This document shows, one piece after another, positions 25,001-37,760 of a stretch of 64,000 nt of DNA. The notes beneath the pieces are model-generated. The model saw only the letters and a program-made list of their open reading frames with translations. It made no database searches and was not told the origin of the DNA. The stretch is from Marsupella aquatica (Eukaryota > Marchantiophyta): NCBI GenBank assembly GCA_973895155.1, contig OZ316892.1, forward strand, positions 29,078,001-29,142,000, written 5' to 3'. Every line of letters begins with the position of its first letter. The first letter of the stretch is position 1. The position numbers and the translations under genes were made by a program.

Positions 25001-25660
25001 TTCTTGTCGGTGACGCATCTTCCATAGCTCAGCGAGGAAGCTCCACCCGAGCTGAGACGACGAGCAAGTGAGGGCTCTCCTTAACAAAGCTGTCGACCGT
25101 CCATTCATCCTCAGGCAGGAAACGCACGGGACAGGAGAGAAAGAAGGGGATTTTTTAATTTTCTTCCGTTGACGTTAGAATATGGTAACAGACTCTCCCG
25201 AATCCGCCGACACATTCCCATGAACTGCAGGAGCCATCACTGCACCCAATTCTAGTACGTCAAATTCAGACATCAATAATTGAATTCTCGACAAGCCTGT
25301 CGGGCACAGAGAGAGAGTGTTTGTAACGCAACGATTTCTCATTTCTGTGCTTACTTCCCATGAAATGTTTCAGCCCAAAGTACGACAGTATCACTAACTT
25401 TACGGAGACAGAGTGTGAGAAGATCGACTGATCCAGCTAAGATTTCTTGAGCAAATGCTTTGGACCTGGGTTGCGAACGAATTGGACGAAAGTCCGAAAC
25501 AGATTTGTAATTAATGAAGCTTGACTGCAGCTGTGGCTGCTGTGCCAAGATACTGTTGTATTTGCAAGTGAATGGAAGAGTCAAACGAGCTCTCTCCCCC
25601 CTATTACCCCATAGACTGAGAGATGTCAGATGGCGATAGCTCAGAACCCGGGCTGGGCTT
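19030..25660. repeat. Segmental duplication, copy A
   Basis: This 6.6-kb block matches 30580-37760 in order and orientation, over exons, introns and flanks of the GT92 gene. Similarity begins near GGATCTCCAAAG (19057 against 30600) and fades after the GCTCAGAACC segment (about 25650 against 37750). Exon lengths are nearly identical between copies while introns have indels, so the duplication is recent enough for introns to align. Confidence 0.85.
19664..24889 (-). CDS. Glycosyltransferase family 92 (DUF23) protein, copy A, intact
   Basis: GT92 enzymes in plants are Golgi type II membrane proteins; some add galactose to pectic galactan, but the acceptor here is unknown. Exons (minus): 24692-24889, 23427-23807, 22566-22980, 21624-21972, 20646-20787, 19664-19933. 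All borders are GT-AG and the phases agree, giving 584 residues. A membrane anchor lies at about residues 24-43, after a basic MKTKSRNKRFRLDLR start. The catalytic domain has YEYLYCGPPLRGSISP, REWIAYHMRLFGE, WTFFFDLDEYL with the metal-binding DxD at about 390-392, and NKLHYYHYHG near the C-terminus. Length and domain order match the plant family. No lesion is seen. The start is the first ATG before the anchor; the acceptor for exon 2 at 23808 was chosen because it alone keeps the frame open. Confidence 0.88.
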
Positions 25661-26209
25661 GCAACCAGAATTCTCGCTGCGCACCATAATTTAATAATAA
25701 TGTAGTGGTACGAGAAACCTGGAAAACGTGCTGTGCACAATAATTTAATAATATAATGGTACCAGAAAGCTGTCGTCCACTGCAGGACAATTTATTATCA
25801 GCCATGCGCTCCTTCCTCCACTGCACTTCTACTGTGGACTATTTATGATGGTCCAGCTTGTCATGCGCTCCTTTACATATTTAGAGTGACTCACATTGAT
25901 TATGGGTGGTGGGGAAGATTCACTAAAAAAGCTATCTTGAGAGTTTCATTAATTGTCTCCCTTACATAACTACAGTATTAGGACCAAAACAAATTTATCT
26001 GATAGGCCCTTAGTAAACTTTTCTTAGAATCTAGAGCTATTTTCTTGATCGACCCCCAAAATGAAACTTGTTATTTGAAGACCCCCTGAGATCTATTAAC
26101 GGTCCAGATCTGAGATCGAAAGGTCCATCAACGATCCAGTTGGGGAAAAGTATTGAAGGGGTTGATTAAGCAAACTTTTTCCATAAGGGAATCTACTAAG
26201 CATATCTCT
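25661..26209. other. Non-coding interval between duplication copy A and the LINE
   Basis: AT-rich, with a short repeated phrase, CACAATAATTTAATAAT, near 25683 and 25736. No gene seen. Confidence 0.5.
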
Positions 26210-29200
26210 CTAGAATCTAAGATCATTCTTCATGTAGGCCCATTCCTTTTGAAGCATCTCAGCAGTAACCCGGTCAAGGCCAGGGGATTTATCTAATGGG
26301 AGATCAAATACCATCGTTTCAATTTTGTCCTCATGAAGCATGCAGGTAATATTAGCATTCTCCTCCCTGGACACTTTTTTGGTGATCAAGTTGAGAATCT
26401 CCTCTCTGTGTGTGCTTGAACCTTGGGATCCCCCTTGCACAAGCTCGAGTATAAGCTAGTAATTTCCTTGAGGATTTGTTCTTCATCTTGGCAGGTGGTA
26501 CCGTTCCATGGCATGTGTTGCCTTAAGTTGGTTGAAGGAGTATTTAGTAGGCGCTTCTCCCAATTGCTCCATCTCCTGAGTTTAATTGCATCCTCCAGTG
26601 CTCCTTTTCTGGCCATTTCTTTTGCTTCCCGGAGCTCATCTGCAAAAGCCCACTCAGGATGATAACCTGTAGCAATTCTAAGCCCCTGCAGTAATTCTAA
26701 GCCCCTGCAACTCAGAGCCAGGATGCAAGAGCAAGCAGTTGGCATTTATATCCCTCTTCTCCTCTTGAAGAGTTCTTTTGATTGCCCCCATGCTATGTCC
26801 CAATTGATCCGCGGATCTTGGATCTCAGCCGTGTGTTTCTTCCATGTTTCTTTCCGGTCATCTTCCAACTCTTGTTTTATGATGATGGACACGTCCATCT
26901 TGAAGTAGGTGTTCTTCTTTTATTTTGTTCAGGGCTTTGTTTAAGCACAAAAGCAGTAGACACCGGGGTGTGATCTAACAAAGTTTCTCTCCCATCATGC
27001 ACACACGATTTGACAAAATCACACCACTGATTTTTTGTTGTTGTTGTAGTTCCTATCAAGCCTAGATTGATCAAGATGCCGAGCATGGGGTACCTGTCTC
27101 GTGTAATGTGGGCCATTCCTATCCCCGGCACAAAAATAATTATCAACCAGATCTTTGGCTGAGTTTGTTCCATGCCCTTGCCATCAACCATGGAGAAGCA
27201 TGTTGGGCCCCACGAAGTCATCCCAAAGCTCCGTCATATTCCAGTCTCTGCTCAAGATCCAATTGGATGCTTTGAGATTTGTTCTCAGCCAGTTCCACAG
27301 GGCTTTCCTTTAATGCTTGTCTTTCATTCAGGGCGTACAATAACCCAATGCTTATTAATTTCCCCTATTCCAATTTGGATGCTAACCCAAACAAAAGTCC
27401 CGTCTCCTTTTCAACCTTGGCATACAATCTTGTAGAGCCCAGGGACAATGATTGTGGCCCCCACCTTGCCTTGCTCATCGCAATCCATGAGTTTTGTTCC
27501 TCTGTGAGTTTTGTTCCTCCTTACTGCAGCAACTCAAATTGGAATGTTGCCCTTTCTTGCTCAATCTTCAATTCTTGGAGAAAAATGATAGACTTCTCCT
27601 GTTTATTCTCCCTAATCCACTTTTGTATTTGCTTCACCTTCACCAGGTCGTTGAGTCCCCGAATGTTCCACTGCAATATAGTGATCTCTTCATTCAGCAT
27701 AGGACTATGTTTATGTAGCTCCTGTGCTTGGAGCTCAGTTTCCTTTCTCTCCATTCTTTTTCTTTTTCTTTGTCTTGTTTTTGTGGGTCTCTTGCTACTC
27801 TTGTCTCCTGTTAGGGCCACTGTCAGCCCACCAAGGTCGGCTCCCGACCTTGATATCAATCTGCCTCCTGGTGTCCAGTGATGCGGAGGGTGTATGGAGT
27901 CCCCTCTGATAGAACTTCTGCCATTTGTTTGTTGCTCGCAAAACTGGGTGTACTAGTCATGCTCAAGTTTTTCTTGGTCTTTTTTAGGAGTTGGCATGTC
28001 AGTGTTCCTATTGTGGATTGTGACAGATTTTTCCCTGCATTCAAATCTCTACTTGGTGAGGCAAGAGCTTTCGGTGCATTTTTGGTTGTTTCGGTTTCCA
28101 TTGGTTTGTTTGTTTGGGCTGCTATGCTCCTGTGAATGGGAATGGGAATTTGGTCTTTACTTGCTACATTTCCCTGATCCCTGCCTCCCATCGCTTGGGC
28201 CAAGCCAGTGATCTCGGTTCCTCCTCTCCTCCCGCCTCTCCTTCGGCTCTTTTGGGTCCCTTCTGAGATTGTTTGCTCGAGTGAACAGTTCTTGTTGTTT
28301 TGGCTTGGTTCAATTTCTCCTTCTTCCATTTCGGAATCTGCTGCGAGCCTCAAATGGTTGGGGCCGTGTCTTGTTGCATCTTTGTGTTCTCCCATCTTCT
28401 TTGTGCCGCTAGTCTGTCCAAGGCCCTTGACAGTGGTGTAACCTTCCTCATCTGTCGCTCCCTTCCCCAGGTTATTTGTCGTTGCTATTGATCCCTGGTT
28501 AGCTTCCGATTTTTGCTCCTCAGGGCTCTTTGCCTTACTTGGTTTTCGTGGGCAGTACTGGGCGATATGCACACGTTGTTTGCATGCAAAGCACGTATCC
28601 GGTATCGTCAAGTATATCACATCCACACAATATCTGTCTACATCCAGAATCACCATGTCATTCCACTAGATCCTCATTGAGGTTACAGAGAACACATCCT
28701 CTGATGTGGGAAAACTTACTTTAGTGTTTGTCGTTTGTACGTACAGAACAATGCCTACTTTGGCTAGCATTTGATTTGTGTAGTATTCAGATGCAAAATT
28801 CAGCAGCGGGAGATCCATCCAAACCAGAGCTTTGGTAGACCTCATTGTATTTGCATCGAAGTCTAGGGTCCATGGCATAGCCAGAACCATCTTTCTCCCC
28901 ATATGGAGGTATGGTTCAAGAAGAATAGCTTTTGTTCAACAGGTGATGAGACAACAATGAGGAATGTGTAGTGGGGTAGCACTTTAATTTGCTCTATCAT
29001 TATGTGCATCCTAAGTCCTAAACCCTCATGGGCCCATGCTTCAGAGAAATCTCTCGATGGATTGATGTCAATCTCTCGATGGATTGATGTCAATCTCTCG
29101 ATGGATTGATGTCCTCTACGTACATAATAACCCCTTTGTTTAATTTGAAGATGCAAAATTCTGCTAGCAACTATGTTCTTATCCATAATGAGTTTCTTTT

Positions 29201-29577
29201 TGCATTATTGGGGATGGATTGTCAGGTACTTGAGGCAGATGCGCAAGTTTCTCCCTAAGGTCCTCATTCGAGACATGCATCCCGGCTTCTTTGTCCAGAT
29301 TATGGTCATAGGGATTTTTGTCCTCTTCTTCTTCTGACTGGTCTACCTGTGAGTCTTCTTGTCCTGGGTTCCACACAGGGTCACCAAACCCAAAACCCCC
29401 TCTTGTGCCATCTAGTTGGTCAGTTGCTTCCATTTCTTCCTGGTTTTCTAATGGTGAATTCCATCTTCCCCCACATCTTCCTTCCATGTTGTCTGCCCCA
29501 AAACTCTTGTTGCTCGTCGTGTTGTTCGGCTGTTGTGCAGATGATGTTTGGTGATACCCAAGGTGAGACCGGTCCAA
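26210..29577 (-). mobile_element. Non-LTR retrotransposon (plant L1-like LINE), decayed and lacking its 3' half
   Basis: Read leftwards. ORF1 occupies about 29577-27856 in several frames. It has an acidic head, a DUF4283-type region (PWTLDFD...ALVWMDLPLLNF, 28902-28666) and a CCHC knuckle C-x2-C-x4-H-x4-C (CFACKQRVHIAQYC, about 28580-28540). ORF2 starts at about 27859, overlapping the ORF1 stop. It has the endonuclease opening ILQWNIRGLND...LQE (27640-27520) and an RNase-like GPHYTRQ segment near 27100. It ends with the start of reverse transcriptase, IETMVFDLPLDKSPGLDR (near 26300). The frame stops at 26210 and no RT palm, RNase H, 3' UTR or poly-A follows. LINEs usually lose the 5' end, so loss of the 3' end points to a later deletion or rearrangement. 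A 22-bp triplication lies at 29050-29115. Confidence 0.8.
29050..29115 (+). repeat. Three tandem copies of a 22-bp unit inside the LINE
   Basis: CTCTCGATGGATTGATGTCA and the bases after it occur three times head to tail in ORF1, adding 44 bases. That shifts the ORF1 frame, consistent with decay. Confidence 0.9.
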
Positions 29578-30579
29578 CAGGTGGAGTGACCATGCATTCT
29601 CCTGTCTGGTTTCAATGTGATTTATCTTTTCCGTGGACTATGACCCGTGCATGGTGGGAAACATATGGTTGACCATGTAGTTAGGTACCACATAAGAACC
29701 ATGTATACAGAACCTAAGTAGGGGGCCTAATTTGTAACAAAAGTTTTACAGCGGCCCACCACATAAATTTGTTTTGGCAAGGGTCCCATCAAGCATATAC
29801 CTCCCCGCATTCGCCATTGGGTGTAAATTTCTTCTGTCAGTAGCATGATTGAATCTAGTTTTTGGGTGCAATGCATGTATCAGCTTGGAGCTTAGAGACC
29901 TGTTGGGTTTCAATAAGATGCTTTACCACCAGGCCTGGGACAAGGCCTGGGACTTGCTGATGTAAAACTTTCAGCTCACGCCTGAGATTTATATGGATAA
30001 TCGTATCTGGTATACATTTGCAGCCAGAAGTAGCTTCGGTCAGGTCTCGATAACTGCACATCAAAATATGACATACACAATGTATGACATTTGGATGTGT
30101 GATTAGTGGCAGGGCTCAACGAGGACCCAAACCAACCATGCATTGTAGGTTCATATGTATCCATTGTTTATAATACTTTTAATGCTTATGTTTATAGATT
30201 AATCCGTGTCACCCAAATAGAGAGCCTCTCAAAATAGAGTCTAAAAGTAGAGTACAAAGCTAGCCTACTTCTCTTTCAACTACAAAGTACTGTACCTCTT
30301 AAGGTACATTAATTCAATTTAATGTACTTGTCTTTCAACCAGAAAGTATAGTACTTCTCCTCACTTCAAAGGTGTACATTTTTATTTTATTACTTTCTTA
30401 TAATCATTGTTTCAATACATTTTAATACCATACCATAGCTTCTATTTTCTGTACCAGTTAGATTAATTAGTACTCTAAATGGGGTACAGTATACTTCATT
30501 ATGAAGAAGTTAATTAAAGTAAATGTGCCTTAGAGCAGGCCAGCTCTCCAATGTGTCTTACAACAGACCACCTATACGA
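29578..30579. other. Non-coding interval between the LINE and duplication copy B
   Basis: AT-rich with no protein-like frame. Short repeated phrases such as AAAGTACTGTACCTCTTAAG and AAAGTATAGTACTTCTCCTC occur near 30280-30370. Nothing else recognised. Confidence 0.5.
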
Positions 30580-31162
30580 GAGGAGTGGGCTTTGGGAAGT
30601 AGGATCTCCAAAGGGTTTAAGGGAAATATATAAAGGAAACAAAAAAACAAGAATTTAGGAACAGTTCAGTCTCGGCATGAAAGGGGAGGGGCAGGGGAAG
30701 CAGGTAGGAGTTCACGCCATGTAGCAAGTCAGGGTCATGAGGCAATGAGACATTCAATCCCATTTTTTGGCCTGTAAGCCTACTAACCATAGTAGATCTA
30801 ACAATACACACCCCATTGTAAATATGCAACAGCCCTGATTGGCTCGTGCCATTTTTGTCACTTGCATGTTGATCACTTGCTAGAGAGAGTTTTAGAGATA
30901 GAACAATAGCTTGGTCCATGTATATGATACAATAGTAGAGAGTTACATAATACAATATAATACTAAGCTTGGATAGGATTCCCTCTCAAACCTTTTAGCT
31001 TGGACGTGATACTAACAAGATCTTTGTGTGTCACTAAAGAGCTCTGACTCTATGAGTGAGTCATCCAAGACCAAATGCAAGTATGTAGAGATCTCATCCA
31101 AGCTTAAAAGTTTGCATTGAAATCCTATCTGAGCTTATACCCCCTAAGAGTAACTGAGTTCT

Positions 31163-34100
31163 CTACATAGTTACGTTGCCTATCATTTGAAACTCAAATT
31201 CCCTCACACTCTCAGCCAAGAAGCTCATGGTGTTATCAAATTTGTGAGTAGCACCATCTACTTTGATATATGTCACATTTGGATCCACAAACACCTTGCA
31301 CACGTCCTCATTGGGAGTTCTTCCTGTTGTACCATGGTAATGGTAGTAATGCAGCTTATTTTCGTAACAATTTCTACAGTCCTGAAAATTCATGAGAGTC
31401 ATTGTATCCCACTCTTCCATCCCTGGTGGCACCTGCCATAGTAGAATAGTAGAAGATCTTGTCAACATCAGCTGCTAGGTCTGTGCTTGAAACAAAAATC
31501 TAACTGTTCTTAGACTATATATGTCTACATCTAACCTGCCTTCACAGGTAGTCGAGAAGCAAATGCCCCTCTTCACATGATCTCAGGCTCTCAAGCCAAT
31601 TCACTCTTTTGATTGTCAAGCTGTCACCCAAATGCCATATATTTTCTTGAAACTTCCTTTATACCCACCCCATCCCAAGGTCCCTCTAGGATGAAAATAA
31701 AATTTAGAAACAATCCAATAACAAAACACAGACACTGTTAATTCTAGCACTATGAAATCTACCTCATTAATTTTCTCGTTCTTGACATTCCTCTAACAAG
31801 ATTTCAATATATCCAAATTTCAAGAAGAGACCAAACCATATTGCTCTTTACGCACAACTGTCCCCGAAGCACAACCTGGTGGATCCAGGTTACTAAAATA
31901 AACTAAAAATGGGCTCAAAATAGTTTAAAAAGTGCTCTATTTGTCCTCCCTGAACCTGGTGGACACTGGTGGTTTTAAGTAGGAACAACCTCCCCCTATC
32001 ATGATAACAATGCCATGCAGAGGGTAAACAGCATTGAAATTCTAGGAGGGACTTCAACCAAGATTGCTCCATGTAGATTTATCCAGTTTTTCGTTGCCCA
32101 TGACTCACTACATCTTAGAAAGGGTTATGTTGAGACAATTTTCCTCGTGAACAATTTATGTCAATCAAGTCAAGAAGAAGTGAGAAAGCAGCAGAAACTT
32201 AGGAGGCTCGTAGCTGTACAATACCTCGACATGACGGGCCCAATGGACACCTCTACCCAGCACATATTTTGCTTGATGGATAGTTTTGACATCTTGCCAA
32301 TGTGACCATTTCCCAGTTGTATTCACCTGACGGCAGTAAACCAACTTCTCCATCGCCCATTGCCTAAAAGAACTCGAGAAAAATCCAAATGAATTGTAAG
32401 TCTTCACGTTTAAAATGCTGATATCAGAAGGGCACAATCACTAGACATAAACCTGTGTGAATGTGGATCATCAAAGAGACCTCACAAATCCAATTTTTCC
32501 AAAGCACGCTTACAATCTTCACATCCCCTTTCGACCAGCAAGGAAATAAGTGAAAAGGAACATGAATGAAATGATGGACGAATGCGGCCCTTACATAGAA
32601 TGAGATGAGGACACATGCAGAAGGGGACCAGAGGATTATTAAAAAATGGTTCAAGATTGCAGATTCTCTTTCCTCTTTGTTCTTACATTAAGCCAAATAA
32701 GCTTCGGGTAAGAATTGTCCACTAATTGATACACGGAAGACGAGTGTGAATAGGAGACAAATTTCCTTAGAGGCTTGGTCGTGTTCGCAGCGACACACGA
32801 ACAATCCGAAATCTCACATTCGTTTCTATTTCTCGTGGACATCTAATAAAGCTTGAGTTACAGGAAAAGGTTACTGCAAGGACCACCCTGTATTTTGAGC
32901 ACGAATGAAGATGGATTAACCCTCACCGACCAATAGGAGACATTTAGTGCGTCTGTTTTCCTTTTCACTAGACCCCCTTTACAATCGGAATCCAAGGGGA
33001 GAATTCCATTCGAAATCGGCGGAAAACACCCTTTCGATTTTCTTATCTAGGGGAGGGCTGACATGCATTCTGAAATGCTCCAACGGTTTCATATACATCA
33101 AAGTTACATGAGGGTGCATAGATGGCTCACTGTTACGGAAACTCCGTGTAATTTTGTCACTAATGGGGTACGAGTCACCTTTCAGACCAAAATCTTTGCT
33201 TGAGATTCGTAAGCAATCAAAATGAAAAATAGAGAATTCAACATAGAGATTAGTTAGGAGAGGGAGGCGTCTACCTTTGATGTAAGGTCGGGTCGGCATC
33301 ATTTCTTACACAATGATCTGGAACCATGGGCCTCTGCTGCAGCTCGATGGTGATCGCTCTTCTTCCCCTCTGTGCCATTTCAGACATAAGCTCGTGAAAG
33401 CTGGATTCGAGGAGACTTCCATGGGATAAATGAAGGTACTCGTCGAGGTCGAAGAAGAAAGTCCATTTGGCAAGAGTTTTGGCGCGGAGCAAACAGTCAT
33501 TCGCCAGGGCAAACTGGTTTGCATTATAGGCACTGTATCGACCTTGCATCTTGACATTCATGATGCTCACTCGCCCGAGCTTCACCCATGGTTCCCACAC
33601 TCTCCAGAGCGCATCGTCAATACCTGAAATCAATGGCAAATACATTAGCCACAAATCTGCGGATTTTCTTCTCAGATTCTTGACTGCTTGATTAGAAATG
33701 TGCCTGGTCTTGCCTCCCTTCCGAGGACAGTAAAACTTTCTTTCAGGGTTGGGATGGACTAAGATGTTCTTGGCCAGGTTGGAAACAGTAAATAAGATCA
33801 TTTGAAAATCACGATAACCACTGCAGAAACATATGCCATAAACAGAGATTGATCCTGTAACTCTGTAAACACCCAAAAAGTTCATGCTACTTGCGTTTGT
33901 AAGTCAGTGAGATTTTGAGAGAATATTGTCATCCACGCATTCTTGTGGACGAACTTATTCTCTCAAATCAGGAGTTTTCGTGCCGGAAACTCCTGACTGA
34001 GCTAGACCAGGATTACCTTTCTATGAATTAGAACTGCTCGAAGTATGTCTCGTATTCTAAACAGATATAAGGTTTCCGATGCCTGCCTCTCCGTTCACTT

Positions 34101-37079
34101 ATCCCCGGTTGGGAACCTATGGGCTTCTGAAATCAAGATAGTATTGACTCAGATATTTATTCGATTCTTCCAAAATAGCATAAAATTGGAAGAGGAAGGA
34201 AATGTTCAAATTTTGACTTCAGAACATCGAGAATTCAAATTTGTACATACCGCCTACGTCTTAGAAAATGAAATGCGAATTTTCGCCGAAGAGTCTCATG
34301 TGGTAAGCGATCCACTCCCTTGCTCGGTAGGGGCTGATTGAACCGCGGAGAGGAGATCCACAGTACAAGTAGTCATACTGGAACTGATCGTCAGAAACGG
34401 ATCCGTTGTAAGCTCCCGGTTCCTCAACCATGGCCACGAATTCCACACCTCGCAATCCATTGTATGTGTACGATTCGTCATGATTCGCAATCATCATCAA
34501 CTGACCACCTTCACCATCGAGGCCGACCGGCGAATCGAAGGTACAATACACCACTACAGCGATGTATGCCACAGGGTCATCATATTTCACATCGTCATCT
34601 GTATACGACGTGGCTGTACCATTGATCACGTCATCACTGAACCCTTCTCCATCTCCATGTGTTGCCTGCCAAATCGCCAATCTACATCATTATCCTCATT
34701 TACACAAAATATTCTTACGCTCTGCACGATCGTTAACAGCCACTTGACTTAAAAGCCAAGCTTGGTCCCAAGTAATGTCTACTGAGGACTGGCACAAATT
34801 CTTGCGTCCACTGAACTTTCCCAATCAATTGTCGGAAGATTTAAGGGTAATTGAGAGTCGAAGTTAAGTTGTGGTTCCAGAGAATTTGTCCTCAATGGTC
34901 ATAGCACAACCGCACGACGGCACGGACTCGTCCACAAAATAAGACTTAGGTTCCAAATCTGCAGGCCAGCAGCCCTCACACAACCAAATGAACGTAGAAT
35001 CGGAAAAGAAATCCAAAGAAGACTGGGAGTCTCGTTGGCCAGGTCAATGGTCTGTGAGGTGACTGACCTCGGTGGAAATATTTGATGTCGATCTCGATGA
35101 CGAAGGTCGGACCCAAGAACACTTGAAGGAAGGCTTGCTCACTCGATACAAATGCTTAGTGCCCAGTCCTGTCACCCCAAAGGTCGTGGGAGTCGTGCGG
35201 TAAGCGCCCACCAGGACGAACAGGAACGCGCTAATGCCCATGGGAACGAGTCTTCTTGGAGTCTCTCCGTAGGCCTCTTCCCCGAATCTTTCATGCTCCC
35301 TGATGTCCTTCACTTCCGGAGACTCCCACTCCCACTTATACTGCACTTCGGAGCGCCCTTCCCGATTGGCGTTAAGCTGTACATTCAATATTCAATTGCA
35401 CTTTGTAACTGACCCGTTTGAAACGTAGACGGAGAGAGGGACAGGACAATGAGTTTGGTTGGGAATACCTCACGTACTGTACTTCCAGGCCCGTGAACGG
35501 AATTTTCTTTTCGACCCGTGCGCGAACTTCTAAGACAGGATTATGACCCTACAACATCAGAGAAGAGTTGACATGTTGATAGAATCAAGAGTTGGCATCT
35601 AGTCCTGAAAAGTTTGAAGAGTCGAGGAAATGATTGTGAACGAGTTTGCAACATAAGTGAAGGATTTGCGACGTTCGTAGGTTAAGGGTCAACTTAAAAA
35701 GGTTAGCACCTAGCTCCTGTCAAGTACGAACTTCGAGTACGTCTTTTGACAACATACGAGAAGGACTGGATCTGTTCATTTTTAACTAACCTCTCAAGGA
35801 TAGCATCCTAGCCGGAACAGTTGCAAGCTTCTCAGACACGTTCGTATCCCCAAAAATCATTGATTTGAGAGGTGTTCGGTTCGTTCTCGACGTACGGTAA
35901 CAAGTTATGCATCCATTTTAGCCTGGTATGGACTACAAAGACATGGTTGCGATTCTACCAAACCAGAGGAAAAGTTGAGAATAGAGTCTACCGAAGAAGG
36001 TCAGTATGTGTCTAAACAGTTTTCATCCTCAGCATGTATAATCGATTTCTGATGTTACGACAAAAAGGTCTCGGGTATTCTACTTCTCGGACTCCACTGC
36101 GTTGTCATTTTTCATTCGTGAGTGTTGGCAATCTTTCGGCAAGTCGATGATAGTATGATACCGTTGTCCATAGTAGGTCATGGTCAACTGAAAATGGATA
36201 GCATCTAGCGCCAGTCAGGGACGAAGTTCGAGGACTTCGTTTGACAACACATGAGAAGGACTGGATCTGTTCATTTTTAATTAACTCAATAATAGCATCC
36301 TAGCCAGGACAGGTGCAAGCTTCTAAGACAGGTTCGGATCCCCAAACATCACAGGACTTTAGAGCTGTTCGGTTCATTCTCGACCTACGGTACCAAGCAT
36401 AGCATCTAGTTTTAGCCTGGTGCAGACAACAAGGACATGATTGCGACTCTGGGAGCTGGAGAATAGTCCTGACCGTTCATGGTCGACCGAAGAAGGTCAG
36501 TATGTGACTAAACAGTTTTCATCCTCAGAACGTAAAATGGGTTTCTGATTTTAAGACAAAAAGGTCTCGGGCATTCTTCTTCTTGGATTACACATTCATT
36601 CGCAAGTGTTGGCAATGTTTTGGTAAATAGATAATACCGTTGTCGGACAAAACTTCAGCTCAACATTCTGGGAGTATCAAGGTTACTTGGTATGCCGTCA
36701 CGTCAACACTCGTGCTCAGCTCGTACACAGTTCACTCACTTCAGAACGAAACTAGTAGATAGTGTTTACAAAACTCTTTCTCACGAAAAGCTTGACGGAA
36801 CTGGGGCACCACTTCAAAACGCACATCCTAAAAAAATTCAGCTGCTGGCCGGAGGGAATGGAAGAAGTGGATTGAACTTACGCTCTCACGAGACACTGCT
36901 CCCCATCCTCCAGATAGTGAACTGTACACGCTCCCGTCATCCGACCAGCTCGCAAAGAAGTATTGCAGGGAGATCCCGACCGTGAGAATCAAGGCGAGAA
37001 TAATCCCCCAATGGCAGGTGTGCGCAATAATCATTCTCGAGTCCAGTCTCAAGCGCTCACTCATAGATTTCGTCGTCAT
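31163..37079 (-). pseudogene. Glycosyltransferase family 92 (DUF23), copy B, interrupted
   Basis: Exons corresponding to copy A (minus): 36882-37079, about 35068-35376, 34251-34665, 33275-33623, 32225-32363 and 31163-31432. Membrane anchor, REWIAYHMRLFGE, WTFFFDLDEYL and the HYYHYHG end are all present. Two lesions are seen. First, the codon after HFIF is TAA (34261-34263) where copy A has TAC, truncating the catalytic domain before the DxD. Second, the exon-2 acceptor AG of copy A reads AT here (near 35449), and the exon head has a one-base loss plus a 7-base gain; an AG at 35377-35378 could substitute in frame. One codon is missing from exon 5. The rest of the frame remains open, so inactivation looks recent. 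A sequencing error at 34261 is the main alternative. Confidence 0.8.
35690..36655. repeat. Tandem duplication of about 470 bp in intron 1 of GT92 copy B
   Basis: The segment from GTTAGCACCTAGCTCCTGTC (about 35700) to the CAAGTCGATGATA region recurs, diverged, from about 36185 to 36655. Copy A has only one such unit (about 24030-24525), so the doubling happened in copy B or was lost in A. Confidence 0.8.
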
Positions 37080-37760
37080 GATGAAGAGGCTATTCGGATG
37101 CCCTGGAGATCTCAGGCGCGGTCTCCAAATAGGCCTCTCTTCTATATGAGTCCGGAGTTCTCATTTCCACTCAACAGGCGTCAGCGGTGCAGCGTTTTTT
37201 TGACGCAACGACCATAGCAAGGACGTTCCACCTGAGCTGTTCTACCTGAGCTGAGAGACGACGAGCGAAGTGAGGGCTCTCCTTAACAAAACTGTTGGCC
37301 GTCCATCCCTGCTCATGCACGAATCTTAATTTTCGACAGTGGCAAATTAGAACATGATAGCAGAGACTCCCGATTCCGCAGAAACATTCGAGTGAGCTGC
37401 AGGAGCCATCAGTGCACAAAATTCTAGTACGTCAAACTGAGACATCATCGAGTGAATGCTCGAAAAGCCCGTCCGTCCGTGCACAGACAGATTGTAACGC
37501 AAAGATTTCTGAGCCCAGTTTTTCCATGAAACGTTTAAGCCTGCCGCATCAGTGTAGTGAAAAGATCGAGCTAAGATTTCTTGGGCAAATGCTTCGACCT
37601 GGTTGCGAACGAATTGGACGAAACAGAATGTAAATAATAGTAGAGCTAGACTAGAGAACAGCCGCTTCAACCTCGTACTCTATTTGCAAGCAAAAGGAAG
37701 AATCAAAGGAGCTCGCTCTCCCATAGACTGAGTGAGAGATGGCGTAGCTCAGAACGAGAA

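Larger units (their letters stand above)
30580..37760. repeat. Segmental duplication, copy B
   Basis: Second copy of the block at 19030-25660, same orientation. It is about 550 bases longer, mainly because a segment of about 470 bases in intron 1 is doubled (35690-36655). There is also an insertion of about 110 bases near 31850-31970 containing CCTGGTGGATCCAGGT. Confidence 0.85.

Noticed and set aside
27279-28441. Plus-strand hydrophobic ORFs (27279-27881, 28208-28441 and others)
   Set aside because: They are antisense shadows of LINE ORF1 and ORF2, whose domains are recognisable on the minus strand.
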